The position numbers and the translations under genes are program-made. From a virus, in IMG/VR virus record IMGVR_UViG_3300020578_000034, positions 23,842-87,841 of that record: 64,000 bases of DNA; one strand, written 5' to 3'. Numbering within the stretch: position 1 is the first letter of the stretch; each line of letters opens with the position of its first letter. The notes under the pieces were generated by a model, which was not told the origin of the DNA, did no database searches, and worked only from the letters and a program-made list of their open reading frames with translations. This document shows positions 28,401 to 37,420 of this stretch, one piece after another.

Positions 28401-30765
28401 CAGATACGTGGGGAAGGACGAGGTCTACAGACTTTACGGGGAACCAATGCCTGGACCACGAGCACTGCCCCCTGGCTTTGTCGGCCCGGGAGGCGGGGCA
28501 CCCCCGCCACCTGGCGCTGGCGGGCCACCTGGCGCTGGCGGGCCACCGGGCGGAGCACCAGGAATACCGACGATCCCCCTCGGGCCAGCCTCGCCACCGA
28601 GGACGCCAACGGGTGGGGGAGGCGGCGCCGCCCCGACCCCATCCTCCCCAAGATTGCGCGGAACCGCCACCAGGCCGACGATTCCGATGGTGCCACGAGC
28701 CGACGACCCAGACATTCCCACTCCCGACGATACGACTCCGCCCCCAGCCTCCCCGCGGTTGCGCGGAACCGCCACCAGGCCGACGATTCCGATGGTGCCA
28801 CGAGCCGACGACCCAGACATTCCCACTCCCGACGATACGACTCCGCCCCCAGCCTCCCCGCGGTTGCGCGGAACCGCCACCAGGCCGACGATTCCGACGC
28901 GTCCGTCGGACGAAGGTCCAGAAGCTCCCGGCGACGCCCCGGAGCCCGGGGCTCCATCGAGGGTCCGTGGCACGGGAGTCAGGAGACCGACCAGGCCGAC
29001 GACCGACGACGATCTCACGGAGACGACCGACGACGATCTCGTAGAACCGACGGTCAGACCTGAAACCGATGCGGATCGCGTTTCGCCGGAAAGACGCAGA
29101 GCCGACGCGGACAGGGAAAGAAGGTTGCGCGAGCTGTTCGACGATGTAGAAGAGACTCCGGCGGAGCGGGAGGAATTTGAAAAAAGGGTAGAAGAATCCC
29201 GCAGGAGGGCGGAAGCCGTGTATTACTCGGGCCACTACGGGGACGTCGAGCAAGCAGTGGAAGATGCAAAACGCAACATCTCGTCCGATGATCGAATCAA
29301 CCCTAGAGATCGCGAAAGGCGCGTTCGCACAATGGACGAACAAGTTGCGGCGAGGCGCAGAGCGATTGATCGAATTCCGGTCGCAACCGATCCAAAAGAA
29401 CGTAGAGGGCAACAAATAGTCGCCGCCGCGCTAGAAGCGGAATTGATGTATAAAGCTGGGCAAATAGATTACAGAACCAACGAGCGCCGACAAGCGGACT
29501 TGTCGGTCCTGGCCGACCTAAACGGAACGCCACTCTACCGGGACGACCAAGGCATGTTCAAATTGGAAAGCAGCGTTCCGGAATGGCAGAGGACCGAGGG
29601 ACCCGACTCGATCGACGATTCGGCCGAATCCGTCGCTTCTAGAACGGCCTTGGCCGAAACAATGTTCGGAAAGAGCGAAGCCTCGGAACTCTTGGGCACT
29701 CGTTCTTCCGAGACCGACGGACCCACCGCCGATTCGCAAGCGGACAGGTTGAGGCTGAACCAAATTCGCGAGGAACGAGTCAACGCCACGGCGCGCGTAG
29801 CGGACGCGGAAACTCGCCACGACGAAGCCCTCAGGAGGGCGAGGCGCACGGGATCCGATCCCGACAGGGGAGGGGACGGCGACCCGGCGGCGTGGGCGGA
29901 TTACAGGGCTGCCTACGAAGAATTGAACGACGCGGACGCCGAGAACGCCAGGCTGCTGCGCGAGTCGAGGGAGCTTGAGGATCGGATACCGAAGAGCGAT
30001 ACACCGACGCCCGCCACGACCAGGGATCCCTCGAGGAGATCTTACGAACGACCGGAAACTCCCGAAGGCATCATCGTGGAGGGCGAAACCCCGCAACGGC
30101 AGATACGAATGACCAACCAGACCACGGGGGAAATAATTTACGTGGATCCGAGCAACGCTCGCATCATGGATGAAGTCAGGGCGGAGGGCTTCGCCCCGGA
30201 CGTGAGGCAACCCACCGCTCCCGCAAGGAGACAGGCCAGTGGGCGAGAAAAACCGCGAACGAAACCCGTACGCACAGTTCGCAATCAAAAACCAGATGAG
30301 CCCGATTGGGTGAGACGCGAGCGGGCCCGACGTGCTCGGGCGGGATTGGCCGACGATATTCCCGGATACGACGACGAGCCGGATGTGGGAATGGCGCCGC
30401 CGACCAGGAAGAGGTCGGATTCCGACGGGGTGAGGGAGTTCCTGGAGGAGGGCGACGGGGCCTTCATGACGCCCGAGCAGGCCCGCCTGCAAAGGGACGG
30501 AGCCGTCGAGCGCCGGGAGTCGGCCATCTCGCAGCGCGAGAGGTTGATAAACGAGAGGGACGGGGTTGAGAACGGCGTCGTCGGACGCAACCTGACGGAC
30601 GATCAGGCGCAGAGACGGGTTGAGGAGCTGAACCGCCAGATAGCCGAATTGGAGAGAAGGATAGACGACCTCGAGAGGACAGCGGAGTTGTTCTCGGAGC
30701 ACGCACGAAAACTCGAGGAGGGAATCCCCATCAGGGGGAGACGAGGTGGCGACGCTGAAGCAGGT
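25462..30765 (+). other. N-terminal region of protein F with HELNH zincin motif and coiled-coil
   Basis: Begins with a beta-rich segment (about 25475-25690) and a Cys-containing part (about 25890-26230). HELNH at 27493-27507, in A-D-H-E-L-N-H-I-D-D-F, is an H-E-x-x-H zinc-peptidase signature. Pro-rich repeats (28654-28900) and a charged coiled-coil region (about 29080-30000 and 30430-30720) follow. Cleavage specificity is unknown; it is one candidate for processing the EAGM junctions. Confidence 0.55.
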
Positions 30766-33700
30766 ATGGGCCGAACGTACGAAACCTTGGTCGGCACGCA
30801 CGCAAACGTCGTCTCCAGAAAACGAGACGAGATAGCGAGGGCGCGACAAACGCTCGACGGGATAGGCACCCGCAGGAACGGGGGTCTGGTGACCAGGGAG
30901 GAGGCCAAGGCGGTCGCCGCCGCGTTCGAGGACCTGTTCTCCGGGGACATGAGGGTGCAGAGCAATTTTGAGGGGAGGCTGAGAACGGAGTTGCTCAGCA
31001 ACGGTCGCACCATGGTCAGGTTGGATGCGCAAGTGAACTGGGACGAGATGGTCCAGGTCCAGGACCTGACGAGCATCCCCATAACCATGCAAATAAAGTC
31101 CGCCGACGGCAAAACGATTTACGGGTACGCCACGAGGAGGCTGGAGATAGGCGACGACGGAGTCACCGTCCATCACGGTTCCCTCACCATCTCGCCGGAG
31201 TTCCGCGGCATGGGGATAGCCAGCGAGTTTAACGCAAGGAACGAGAACCTATACAAAGCCCTCGGGGTCAGGAGCATAACGACCAGCGGATCCTCCTCCT
31301 CGATGACGAGCACAAACAACCCGTTCGAGGACCAGGTGATCGGAACCGGCGCAACCCACTGGGCCCGCAACGGGTTCACCTGGAGGGACGATGACGCAAA
31401 ACAAAAATTCATCGGAATCATAGACTCGGCATTGTCGAATAAGCCGGGAATCTTCTCGGACGAGGAGAGGCGGAGGATATCCTCCCTGTACAAGAGAGGC
31501 CGATCCGGGGACTTTGAGACTTCGGCGACCGCGGAAGAGCTGGTTGATTTCGAGGGCGCCGACAGATTGTTCGCCGAGGAAGGCGCGATCATCGGGTACA
31601 GGAGGGACCTGGCGCCCGCCGAGATTGCTGCTCCGAAATCGTCGAGATTCACCAGGATCGCCGACAGGCTCGGCCGGCGCTCCCGAAACCGGCGCGACGA
31701 AACGGACGGTTCGTCGTTCGGGCCGGCTCCCTGGGATCCGGATGCCGAGCTGGAGGAGGCGCTGGATGACAGGCGGGCCCGCCAAATCGCGGAGTCGCTG
31801 GCGGCGCTCGAGCCCCCGGATTGGATCAGGGATTGGGACCCGGAAGCCGAAGCGGCGGAGACGAGGAGGGCTAGGTCGGCGGCGGAGGGACCGAACGCCG
31901 CCATGAGGGGGGGGCGAGGTGACGACGAACAAAGACGCCTGAGACGCGAACTTGAGCAAGCTCTAGGACGCGTTGGCCCACTTCCGGAAGCACCAAGCAA
32001 AAGATATACGGAACCAATTACCGATGGGCCAGAAATAATAAGGGCAACACCGAGAGGCGGCGACGCGGAAGCCGGGATGGCGAGCGGCAACAGATCCAGC
32101 TCCCTCGGGAGGATCGCGAGGGGGAGCATGAGGGACCGGGCAATTGCCAAGCTGCTCGACAAGGTCCTCGACAGGACCGGTGCGGACGAGGAAACCAGGG
32201 AGAAGGTGAAGATCGGCCTCGGACTGGCGACGGCGTTCAGCGCGGGGGGGCCGGCCGGCGCGGCCACGTACGTGGCGGTCGAGGCCGCGAGGAGAGGCGG
32301 CAGGGATCTCGCCGAGTTCACCATAGGCGAGTTGCTGAGACGCGGCAAGATCGACGACGAGCAGGCCCGCAAGGCCATGGCCGCCGTGGACCGGATAGCC
32401 CCCGACGGTCTGCCGGACGACGCGAAGAGGCGGCTCGGCAGGGCCTTCTCGGAGGCGGCCGACCTCTTCAACGAGAGGATCAACACCCCCGAAAACAGGA
32501 GAAGGCTCGCCGAGATGGGCGAGGACGTCGTCGACTCGGCGAGGCAGAGAGCCCAGGACCTTGGTCGGAGAGTCAGGAGACGGCGCGGTGCCGACTCGAG
32601 GGGCGGCGACGCTGAAGCAGGGATGAGTCGCGGGGGCACCGACAAACCGGTGGTCCGCACCGACGGGGAGGGAAGACCGCTGACCAGCGCTGCTTCCCCG
32701 CAACGGAGCGGAACGGCGACGGAAAACTACGAGGCGAACGTTCGGGGGATAGAGGACGACTCCAGATTGGTCCAATCGGAAATTGACGCCTTGGAGGCTG
32801 CGATAGCCCAGGCCGAGGCCACGGGGGAATGGAGGGGAGCCGACTTCGGCGTCAGTTTCGAGGACGTGGAACCGGAAGCGATGCCCACCCAGGCATACCT
32901 GACCAGGACTGCGGGCGGAACGAAGAATCCAAGAAACCTGAGTGCCGAAGAAACGAAACAAAACGACGCAATATCCAGGGCAAAAACGCGACTGGCGACG
33001 GCCAAAAAAGAGCAAGTGAGACTCGCCCGCGTGGCGACGGACAAACGAACGCGCAGGGAACAAAACGTTCTCGACCTAGAGGACATCCCGGCGGAAGAGC
33101 TGGAACAACTCGTGGCCGAGGCGGAGGACATCAAGCGATTGGTCGCCCAAAGGGACGAAGCCAAGAAAAAACTGAGAAGAGACCCGAGATTCGCCGATTT
33201 GGACCTGGACCAACAACCCATCGCCATAGACGCCGAACTGGACCGAATGGGAATGCCCGACCCGCTATCCCCGGGGGCAGGAGAACGAGCGGCCATTCAC
33301 GTGGGCAGCGACACGCTCGACAACGGCGTCTTGGACCCGGGTTTTACGTCCGGCGACGAAACGATGGCCATCGGGGGCGGCAACACCGGTGCGATGAATC
33401 AAAACCAGATTCGCAACGTCCGGCGACAAAGAGAAGAAACGGCGGGAAAACTCAAAGCGGCGGAACGCCTCGTTCAGGAACTCGAATCTGGCACCACGAC
33501 GATAACCCCACGAGACAAGACCGAAGCCGATTTGCTCAACGGAAAGACCAATTCATCTAGATTTTCCGCCGGTCAATCGGTGGATCTCGACAAGGTCAGG
33601 CCAGGCGTCGACGGTGCGACACTGTCGCGCGGGATCGCCGAGAAGATGCGGATCCAAATCAAACAAGATCGCGCGTCGTTGACGAGGCAGGATGCGATTC

Positions 33701-34317
33701 TGAAAAGGATCAGCGAAAGCCCCAAGTTCGGATACGTCAGCGCCTATCCGCTAAGACCGGAAGGAACGACGATTGAAGGATACTTCGGCAGAAACTCGGG
33801 TAAGAAAGTTCCGGCGAACATCGGAACCTTCCTCACGGAAGCCGAGCAAAACGATCGCGGGCAGAGGACGCCCGACGGTTTCGTGAACGTGAAGGATAGG
33901 GGGATGCTGGATCGCTGGAAGAACACGATAAGGGGAACCCAGTGGCTGGTAATCGGAGGCGACGACACCATCACGAGCCATTTCGGCAATAGCCCGAATA
34001 ACGAGGCTCAGATCCTCGGAATCAACAAACCCGTTTTCGGTTTCTCCTTCGGTGCGGCGTCAGCCGCCAACTACAGAACCAATCTCAGCGACATAGGCAT
34101 GGCCCTAGCCGCAAGAGCGGTATCGCTAAGGAGAAGCGGCGAAGAGGTCACCCCGGAATCCGTGATGCAGGCGCGCAGGAAAGTGGAGTCGTCGAGGATA
34201 ATCATGCTGGCGAGAGGCGGAGCGACGATCGATGAGATAGCCCAAAAAACCGGACGAAGCTATCAATTCGTGAGCGAGTTGCTCAGGCTCGCCGGAGTCG
34301 AGGGCGGGCCCGCATGA
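25462..34317 (+). CDS. Giant polyvalent protein F
   Basis: 2,951 residues from ATG 25462. The frame also allows TTG 25411, but that codon overlaps the TATAAT box, so it is unlikely. Exact EAGM junctions have Met codons at 30766, 32077 and 32623; weaker ones are AAGM at 26473, DVGM at 30391 and NAAM at 31903. Modules: a long N-terminal region with an HELNH zincin motif, Pro-rich repeats and coiled-coil; a GNAT-like module; a small Gly/Ala-rich helical module; and a last module with an HxG domain, a possible nucleotide-binding domain and a C-terminal HTH. It lacks the shared GRGxxDPTP N-terminal module. It overlaps gene G by 4 bases (ATGA). Confidence 0.92.
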   Translation: MSPTPFRIPFNAKIVARHGTTSVYALRDGRLAFVDHTKNRTFLDGSRDVGTGTYGSGHNSAWADSRIVAVASKGGSASFAQTKALRPKQSRMPQEAPDQPGEEIPDEAFSRLMPMIPKEFLDWAASYEIGDPLPPMMPGYGGKTLCNKSINDTSYSQDDFGVDQVVERVLADMGLPDINPALAFAPEMETKGLPRMEQKGILGREIRDLARNIADSILTARGLWKDELNKIRCGSGPNANRFTDIFGTGCDVPGADTAGNIVGAIRAGVDVPGPVDEVAGRIEGARESVADAADGMDFPGGKPSLGERLRTALTRVRGGHTPHYVADMPSDIDPAAGMSDVLSRRSDKRGAFQFVRSLVNRNKRRERGKKGEKTHRSAEEMAREAFATREYRDWEQDFTLRKGRLPNRGEKLNWLAEHVGWKGQIRDAAGNPVTDEFGNPVGSFGGLADTAVVDGEVTDMTHFEAMVEQVVRNPNLVEGGNFDMLSEAKKRKIREEVERNIYDYGLQTLFAMKNAGGPEKIEQIQPDGSRILVDNPEHKKRFAEVIPTHFRIIHETDPSNRNPSLRDAAVVTAVNGFEPGIDDVIDFVPEMGTDRRMTAARPLTAGRQRYGSVAGSMPLYVHENQTSGGEIPFVASISLNPLWFINQQTQKDKLAGFGDQHLGMDMSREAFWAHTADHELNHIDDFAQRLGNKLGYWGELGGGREEWMQRLSQQTYTRTPTGGRWSNVIDLRKDAANYTFLGQQIAELDAKLATATTPYERQKAIWFFYMQNMRFDEQTMSDFARWMNRSGAGFTPGKRLSKDEQAAMLNEIYENLRARGYAEETGVPSFSFWQDMIDTPLGYWNPATGTFEFPLDPRTGLLNPYPLNVMNMQPRWTGRRDAMNRPFSDNVATFPDNLDPSRFGPGQPPFGQARLDNSVSNLLHGFIGGTYAGENDYEFAAELRTHLNKQGALADIREFLADPARNIHQLTEADFMTLVARYVGKDEVYRLYGEPMPGPRALPPGFVGPGGGAPPPPGAGGPPGAGGPPGGAPGIPTIPLGPASPPRTPTGGGGGAAPTPSSPRLRGTATRPTIPMVPRADDPDIPTPDDTTPPPASPRLRGTATRPTIPMVPRADDPDIPTPDDTTPPPASPRLRGTATRPTIPTRPSDEGPEAPGDAPEPGAPSRVRGTGVRRPTRPTTDDDLTETTDDDLVEPTVRPETDADRVSPERRRADADRERRLRELFDDVEETPAEREEFEKRVEESRRRAEAVYYSGHYGDVEQAVEDAKRNISSDDRINPRDRERRVRTMDEQVAARRRAIDRIPVATDPKERRGQQIVAAALEAELMYKAGQIDYRTNERRQADLSVLADLNGTPLYRDDQGMFKLESSVPEWQRTEGPDSIDDSAESVASRTALAETMFGKSEASELLGTRSSETDGPTADSQADRLRLNQIREERVNATARVADAETRHDEALRRARRTGSDPDRGGDGDPAAWADYRAAYEELNDADAENARLLRESRELEDRIPKSDTPTPATTRDPSRRSYERPETPEGIIVEGETPQRQIRMTNQTTGEIIYVDPSNARIMDEVRAEGFAPDVRQPTAPARRQASGREKPRTKPVRTVRNQKPDEPDWVRRERARRARAGLADDIPGYDDEPDVGMAPPTRKRSDSDGVREFLEEGDGAFMTPEQARLQRDGAVERRESAISQRERLINERDGVENGVVGRNLTDDQAQRRVEELNRQIAELERRIDDLERTAELFSEHARKLEEGIPIRGRRGGDAEAGMGRTYETLVGTHANVVSRKRDEIARARQTLDGIGTRRNGGLVTREEAKAVAAAFEDLFSGDMRVQSNFEGRLRTELLSNGRTMVRLDAQVNWDEMVQVQDLTSIPITMQIKSADGKTIYGYATRRLEIGDDGVTVHHGSLTISPEFRGMGIASEFNARNENLYKALGVRSITTSGSSSSMTSTNNPFEDQVIGTGATHWARNGFTWRDDDAKQKFIGIIDSALSNKPGIFSDEERRRISSLYKRGRSGDFETSATAEELVDFEGADRLFAEEGAIIGYRRDLAPAEIAAPKSSRFTRIADRLGRRSRNRRDETDGSSFGPAPWDPDAELEEALDDRRARQIAESLAALEPPDWIRDWDPEAEAAETRRARSAAEGPNAAMRGGRGDDEQRRLRRELEQALGRVGPLPEAPSKRYTEPITDGPEIIRATPRGGDAEAGMASGNRSSSLGRIARGSMRDRAIAKLLDKVLDRTGADEETREKVKIGLGLATAFSAGGPAGAATYVAVEAARRGGRDLAEFTIGELLRRGKIDDEQARKAMAAVDRIAPDGLPDDAKRRLGRAFSEAADLFNERINTPENRRRLAEMGEDVVDSARQRAQDLGRRVRRRRGADSRGGDAEAGMSRGGTDKPVVRTDGEGRPLTSAASPQRSGTATENYEANVRGIEDDSRLVQSEIDALEAAIAQAEATGEWRGADFGVSFEDVEPEAMPTQAYLTRTAGGTKNPRNLSAEETKQNDAISRAKTRLATAKKEQVRLARVATDKRTRREQNVLDLEDIPAEELEQLVAEAEDIKRLVAQRDEAKKKLRRDPRFADLDLDQQPIAIDAELDRMGMPDPLSPGAGERAAIHVGSDTLDNGVLDPGFTSGDETMAIGGGNTGAMNQNQIRNVRRQREETAGKLKAAERLVQELESGTTTITPRDKTEADLLNGKTNSSRFSAGQSVDLDKVRPGVDGATLSRGIAEKMRIQIKQDRASLTRQDAILKRISESPKFGYVSAYPLRPEGTTIEGYFGRNSGKKVPANIGTFLTEAEQNDRGQRTPDGFVNVKDRGMLDRWKNTIRGTQWLVIGGDDTITSHFGNSPNNEAQILGINKPVFGFSFGAASAANYRTNLSDIGMALAARAVSLRRSGEEVTPESVMQARRKVESSRIIMLARGGATIDEIAQKTGRSYQFVSELLRLAGVEGGPA
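28654..28915 (+). repeat. 105-bp tandem repeat (two exact copies plus a partial)
   Basis: Copies start at 28654 and 28759, with a truncated third at 28864; the period is 105 bp (35 codons). The first two copies look identical base for base, including synonymous positions, indicating recent duplication. Each encodes a Pro/Thr/Asp-rich unit starting LRGTATRPTIP. A more diverged unit follows (about 28960). Confidence 0.9.
30766..32076 (+). other. Module of protein F: GNAT acetyltransferase-like domain
   Basis: 437 residues. The acetyl-CoA-binding signature R-G-M-G-I-A (about 31204-31221) follows a beta-strand ISPEF. Downstream are A-L-G-V-x-x-I-T and THWARNGFTW, which match the C-terminal half of GNAT folds. 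The substrate is unknown. The rest of the module is charged and ends at variant NAAM (31903), with a short tail before the next junction. Confidence 0.65.
32077..32622 (+). other. Module of protein F: small Gly/Ala-rich helical module
   Basis: 182 residues between exact EAGM junctions. A hydrophobic Gly/Ala-rich stretch (about 32215-32290) could insert in or cross a membrane. A GELLRRGKIDDEQARKAM helix pair resembles the helical motif in the C-terminal modules of protein A. Function unknown. Confidence 0.5.
32623..34317 (+). other. Module of protein F: HxG domain paralogous to protein A, with C-terminal HTH
   Basis: 564 residues. A coiled-coil with RREQNVLDLE leads to an I-H-V-G...NGVLDP motif (about 33290-33345), the same order as in protein A at 4170-4370. 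Further on, WLVIGGDD...NKPVFGFSFG (about 33940-34060) suggests a Rossmann-type nucleotide-binding core. The last ~35 residues (about 34207-34305) form a helix-turn-helix of the type GATIDEIAQKTGRSYQFVSELL. Confidence 0.5.
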
Positions 34318-37055
34318 CTCGCAGAAGGATAGGTTCCAAGCGCACGAGTCGAGACTCGTTCGTCGACGACAAGACCGACGCCGCCCTGTCGTCCGTGACG
34401 CAGCTGGCGGATACCGTGAGGACGAAGGTCATGCGACCCATCGGCGCCAAGCCACTACCCCCGCCCCACCTGGTGAGGAACGCCGACATGGACCTCTACA
34501 TCTACGAGGGGATCCCGTGGATCAACAGGGGCCGCGGGATCATCGACCCGACGCCAGGATACGCGCAACCACTCAACAGAAGGCTGAGGAGGGAGGCGCA
34601 GGCGAACCTGGGAACCCCGGCGCGGATCGTCGCGATGCGACCAAGTCCCATGGTCACCATGAGCCACGCGGACGGGCCAATGGCGGCCATGACGGATCCG
34701 AGAATTCTGCGTCGCCCAGAGAACATCTACCCGATCGACGAATTATCGGGGCCGATGCAGGAGATTGAAACCCGCGTCGACGCGATTCTCGGGCCCAAAC
34801 CGGCGACGCTCAAGGAGGCGACGGACAACCTCAAGAAATTGGAGAACATCGTGAATTCGGGGGTCGCCAACGGCAACAACTTCCTGCTTGACCCTGCATA
34901 TTTTCTGGCGCAAATGCAACCAGGGTTGGCTCAGGTCAGCCCAAGGTTTGCCGGGCCGGCCACGCCGATGTCCAGTTACGACGACGGGTTGTACTACGCG
35001 ATTGCGGTCAACCTGATCGATTATCCCGAGGCCTTCAGGGATGTTCATTTGACGATCGCGACGATCAACAATCCCGACGAGGTAAGCGCATCAACAATGG
35101 GGGGGAGCGCGGCGAACCCGCCGTCCTACTTAGAGATTTCCCCGAAATCCGAGTCCGCGAGGAAGGTTCCGCGGGGGGTGCTTGTCTTGTCCCCAGATCA
35201 GGTCAGGGCGGACACCGGTGTCAAAGACATGTCGCATTCCACCGCTAGCACCAAAGGAGGGGTCGCCACCGGCGCGCGCCTGCCGCTAATCGTCAACTTT
35301 CCCACATACAAGAGCAACGGCCAGAAGACAACCAAATTGATGTACGGCGGACAAGAGATCGGCGAACTCGCGATCCCGGAAGATTACATGGAGCGAATGG
35401 AGGAAAATCTGGCTCTTTGGGAAAAGGTCCTCGCGGCGACGGGGGTGGCGCGACAAGCGCTCATCGACTCCACGGTCTCGTCCGTGGCGCTGGGTTATTT
35501 GCAGGAAATCCAAAACCTGCAAGGGAAAATATCGCAACTCAAAGACATGACGTCCCAAACGCCCCATCCGAACGCCCTGCAGTCGGTCCGGGCGCTGGAA
35601 CAGAGAATGTCGGAACTCTACTCCGAGTCCCAAAAAGCGATTGCGATGGTGACGGCGATGCACGAAATAGGCCACGTTCTCGACCACCTGGGCAATTACA
35701 AAAGCTCCCCCGACTATTTGAACGCTATCGCCAAGACGTCCGGTGGCCTGAACAGCAAGTACGAGATGCAACGCGACTTGGGCGTCGCCCAAGCACTTGC
35801 ACAAGGTCTCGACCACCCCATAAAGGCGGACCTAGCGGAAAATGTGGCAAGGAAATTCGTCAAGGAAAAACTCCTGAAAATGATTGGGATCATATCCAGG
35901 AGGAAATCATTGCCGGGGGTGCGGGCGATGGCGCAGGAAGTCGGAGACGGGCTCATGGCGATGGATGCCTCCCTGAAGCGCATGCTCCGCAAGCGGGCTT
36001 CCCCGGCCGAGACCGCGACCGCCGTCGGATCTATCACCCGCATTTGGGAGCGCATGCTCAGCCACGAAGTGGGCGCCATCAACAGGACAATCATGCCGGG
36101 ATCGATGATCGCGGGGGCTCCCGACCATTTTGAGCCTACGTTGAAGTCCGATCCAGCGAAATTGACGAAGATGGCCGAACAGGCCATAAGCCAGATCAGG
36201 AAAATAGGGGAGGACAGCATCAAGGCGTTGGCCGACCCCGGGGCCAGAGAGCAGTACGACTTCTACGTTCAAGAAATAGATGGTCTCATCAAGGCGGCGG
36301 AGGAAAGAATCAGTCTCTTCAAAAAACCCGAACAACGCGCGATCGCACTGGCGATCACGGCGATAGCGGCCCACAACAACTACCTCAAAGGGTTCAACGC
36401 CTTCATGCGCAACACGAGCAGGGAGATGAGTGAACTACAGCAGGCAGAACAAGCTCTCGCGTATCTAGCCCCCTGGTTCGGGAACAACGTCACCCAGCAG
36501 GACATGGACCAGGCCGTCCTCGACTCCGGCAGGAAGATCATGACCGATTTGTTGACCATCAACCCTGCGATGGTCCGGGAGTTCATGGAGATCTACGGAC
36601 GCAACGAAGGCAAACCGTGGTTTGACGGCGCCGGAGCGTTCGATGCGACCGAGTACCTGAAGGACATCCTGGGGGGCGGGCCCTTCAACCTGAAGGGCAT
36701 GGACCTTATCGAGCTTTTGCAGGTGATAAACCATTGGCACGCATTACAAGGGACCAACGGTTGGAAGAATCTCACCGACAAGGAGATAGGGCTCGTTCAG
36801 TCCGCCGCTGACAAACTCACCGACTACGGCGGTCCGGCGGATTACGATTTCTCGATTCCTTTGCCAAAGTCCCAAATGTCAACCAACAAGGAAACCTACG
36901 CCGAGCTGCATCCGATGATCCTGATGAGAATGGAGCGGATGTTGCAAAAGCTGACCGCCGAGGAGAGGCGAGCGGTGGAGCGCCTGCACGAAGAGATGAT
37001 CGCGATGGCCAGGGCCGTCATAAACAGCACCAACCAGGGAGGCACAACGCCATGA
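34314..37055 (+). CDS. Putative zinc metallopeptidase protein G with shared N-terminal module
   Basis: 913 residues; start overlaps the previous stop (ATGA). The basic N-terminus, MTRRRIGSKR, resembles that of protein D. Residues ~38-90 contain the shared D-M-D...EGIPWIN-x-GRGIIDPTPG module, closed by a G-P-M-A-A-M-T variant junction (Met codon 34689). HEIGHVLDH at 35661-35687 is a strong H-E-x-x-H zincin motif with a further His (H-x8-H) in line. The rest is mostly helical, with no EAGM junction and no other known domain. A virion-associated peptidase acting on phage or host proteins is plausible. Local codon use is less GC-rich than in neighbouring genes A or N. It overlaps gene H by 4 bases. 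Confidence 0.9.
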   Translation: MTRRRIGSKRTSRDSFVDDKTDAALSSVTQLADTVRTKVMRPIGAKPLPPPHLVRNADMDLYIYEGIPWINRGRGIIDPTPGYAQPLNRRLRREAQANLGTPARIVAMRPSPMVTMSHADGPMAAMTDPRILRRPENIYPIDELSGPMQEIETRVDAILGPKPATLKEATDNLKKLENIVNSGVANGNNFLLDPAYFLAQMQPGLAQVSPRFAGPATPMSSYDDGLYYAIAVNLIDYPEAFRDVHLTIATINNPDEVSASTMGGSAANPPSYLEISPKSESARKVPRGVLVLSPDQVRADTGVKDMSHSTASTKGGVATGARLPLIVNFPTYKSNGQKTTKLMYGGQEIGELAIPEDYMERMEENLALWEKVLAATGVARQALIDSTVSSVALGYLQEIQNLQGKISQLKDMTSQTPHPNALQSVRALEQRMSELYSESQKAIAMVTAMHEIGHVLDHLGNYKSSPDYLNAIAKTSGGLNSKYEMQRDLGVAQALAQGLDHPIKADLAENVARKFVKEKLLKMIGIISRRKSLPGVRAMAQEVGDGLMAMDASLKRMLRKRASPAETATAVGSITRIWERMLSHEVGAINRTIMPGSMIAGAPDHFEPTLKSDPAKLTKMAEQAISQIRKIGEDSIKALADPGAREQYDFYVQEIDGLIKAAEERISLFKKPEQRAIALAITAIAAHNNYLKGFNAFMRNTSREMSELQQAEQALAYLAPWFGNNVTQQDMDQAVLDSGRKIMTDLLTINPAMVREFMEIYGRNEGKPWFDGAGAFDATEYLKDILGGGPFNLKGMDLIELLQVINHWHALQGTNGWKNLTDKEIGLVQSAADKLTDYGGPADYDFSIPLPKSQMSTNKETYAELHPMILMRMERMLQKLTAEERRAVERLHEEMIAMARAVINSTNQGGTTP

Positions 37056-37420
37056 ACGACGAGGAATTTATCAAAATAAGACGGGAAATAGAGGCGATGT
37101 CCGACGACGAGCTAGTTGCCAAATTCAATTTGGGAGAGCTGGACGAGAGCCAGGTCAATCGGATGCTTTTCAAGACCGCGGACTATTTCTTCCCGCCACG
37201 CGTCAATCCGTTGGCGAAAGAGATGGTTGCACGCCTGCTGGACCATTCGATTCAAAATGGAGACAGTCCGTTGGAAACGAGGATTGCTATGTCAATTGCT
37301 GTACCGATTATCGCAAAAACGTTCGCGGGCGGAAAAGAGGCGACCTCGGTCGACCTCGAGATTGACGAGCTTGAGCGAATCGGCGACAAAATACGGAGGT
37401 TGATCGACGATGAAAACTGA
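37052..37420 (+). CDS. Small acidic helical protein H
   Basis: 122 residues, overlapping both neighbours (4 bases with G, 11 with I), so almost certainly translated as part of the same unit. It is mainly helical and acidic, ending in a charged helix. No cysteines, signal peptide or membrane segment. No family recognised; it could be a chaperone or linker for G (inference from coupling only). Confidence 0.8.
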   Translation: MNDEEFIKIRREIEAMSDDELVAKFNLGELDESQVNRMLFKTADYFFPPRVNPLAKEMVARLLDHSIQNGDSPLETRIAMSIAVPIIAKTFAGGKEATSVDLEIDELERIGDKIRRLIDDEN

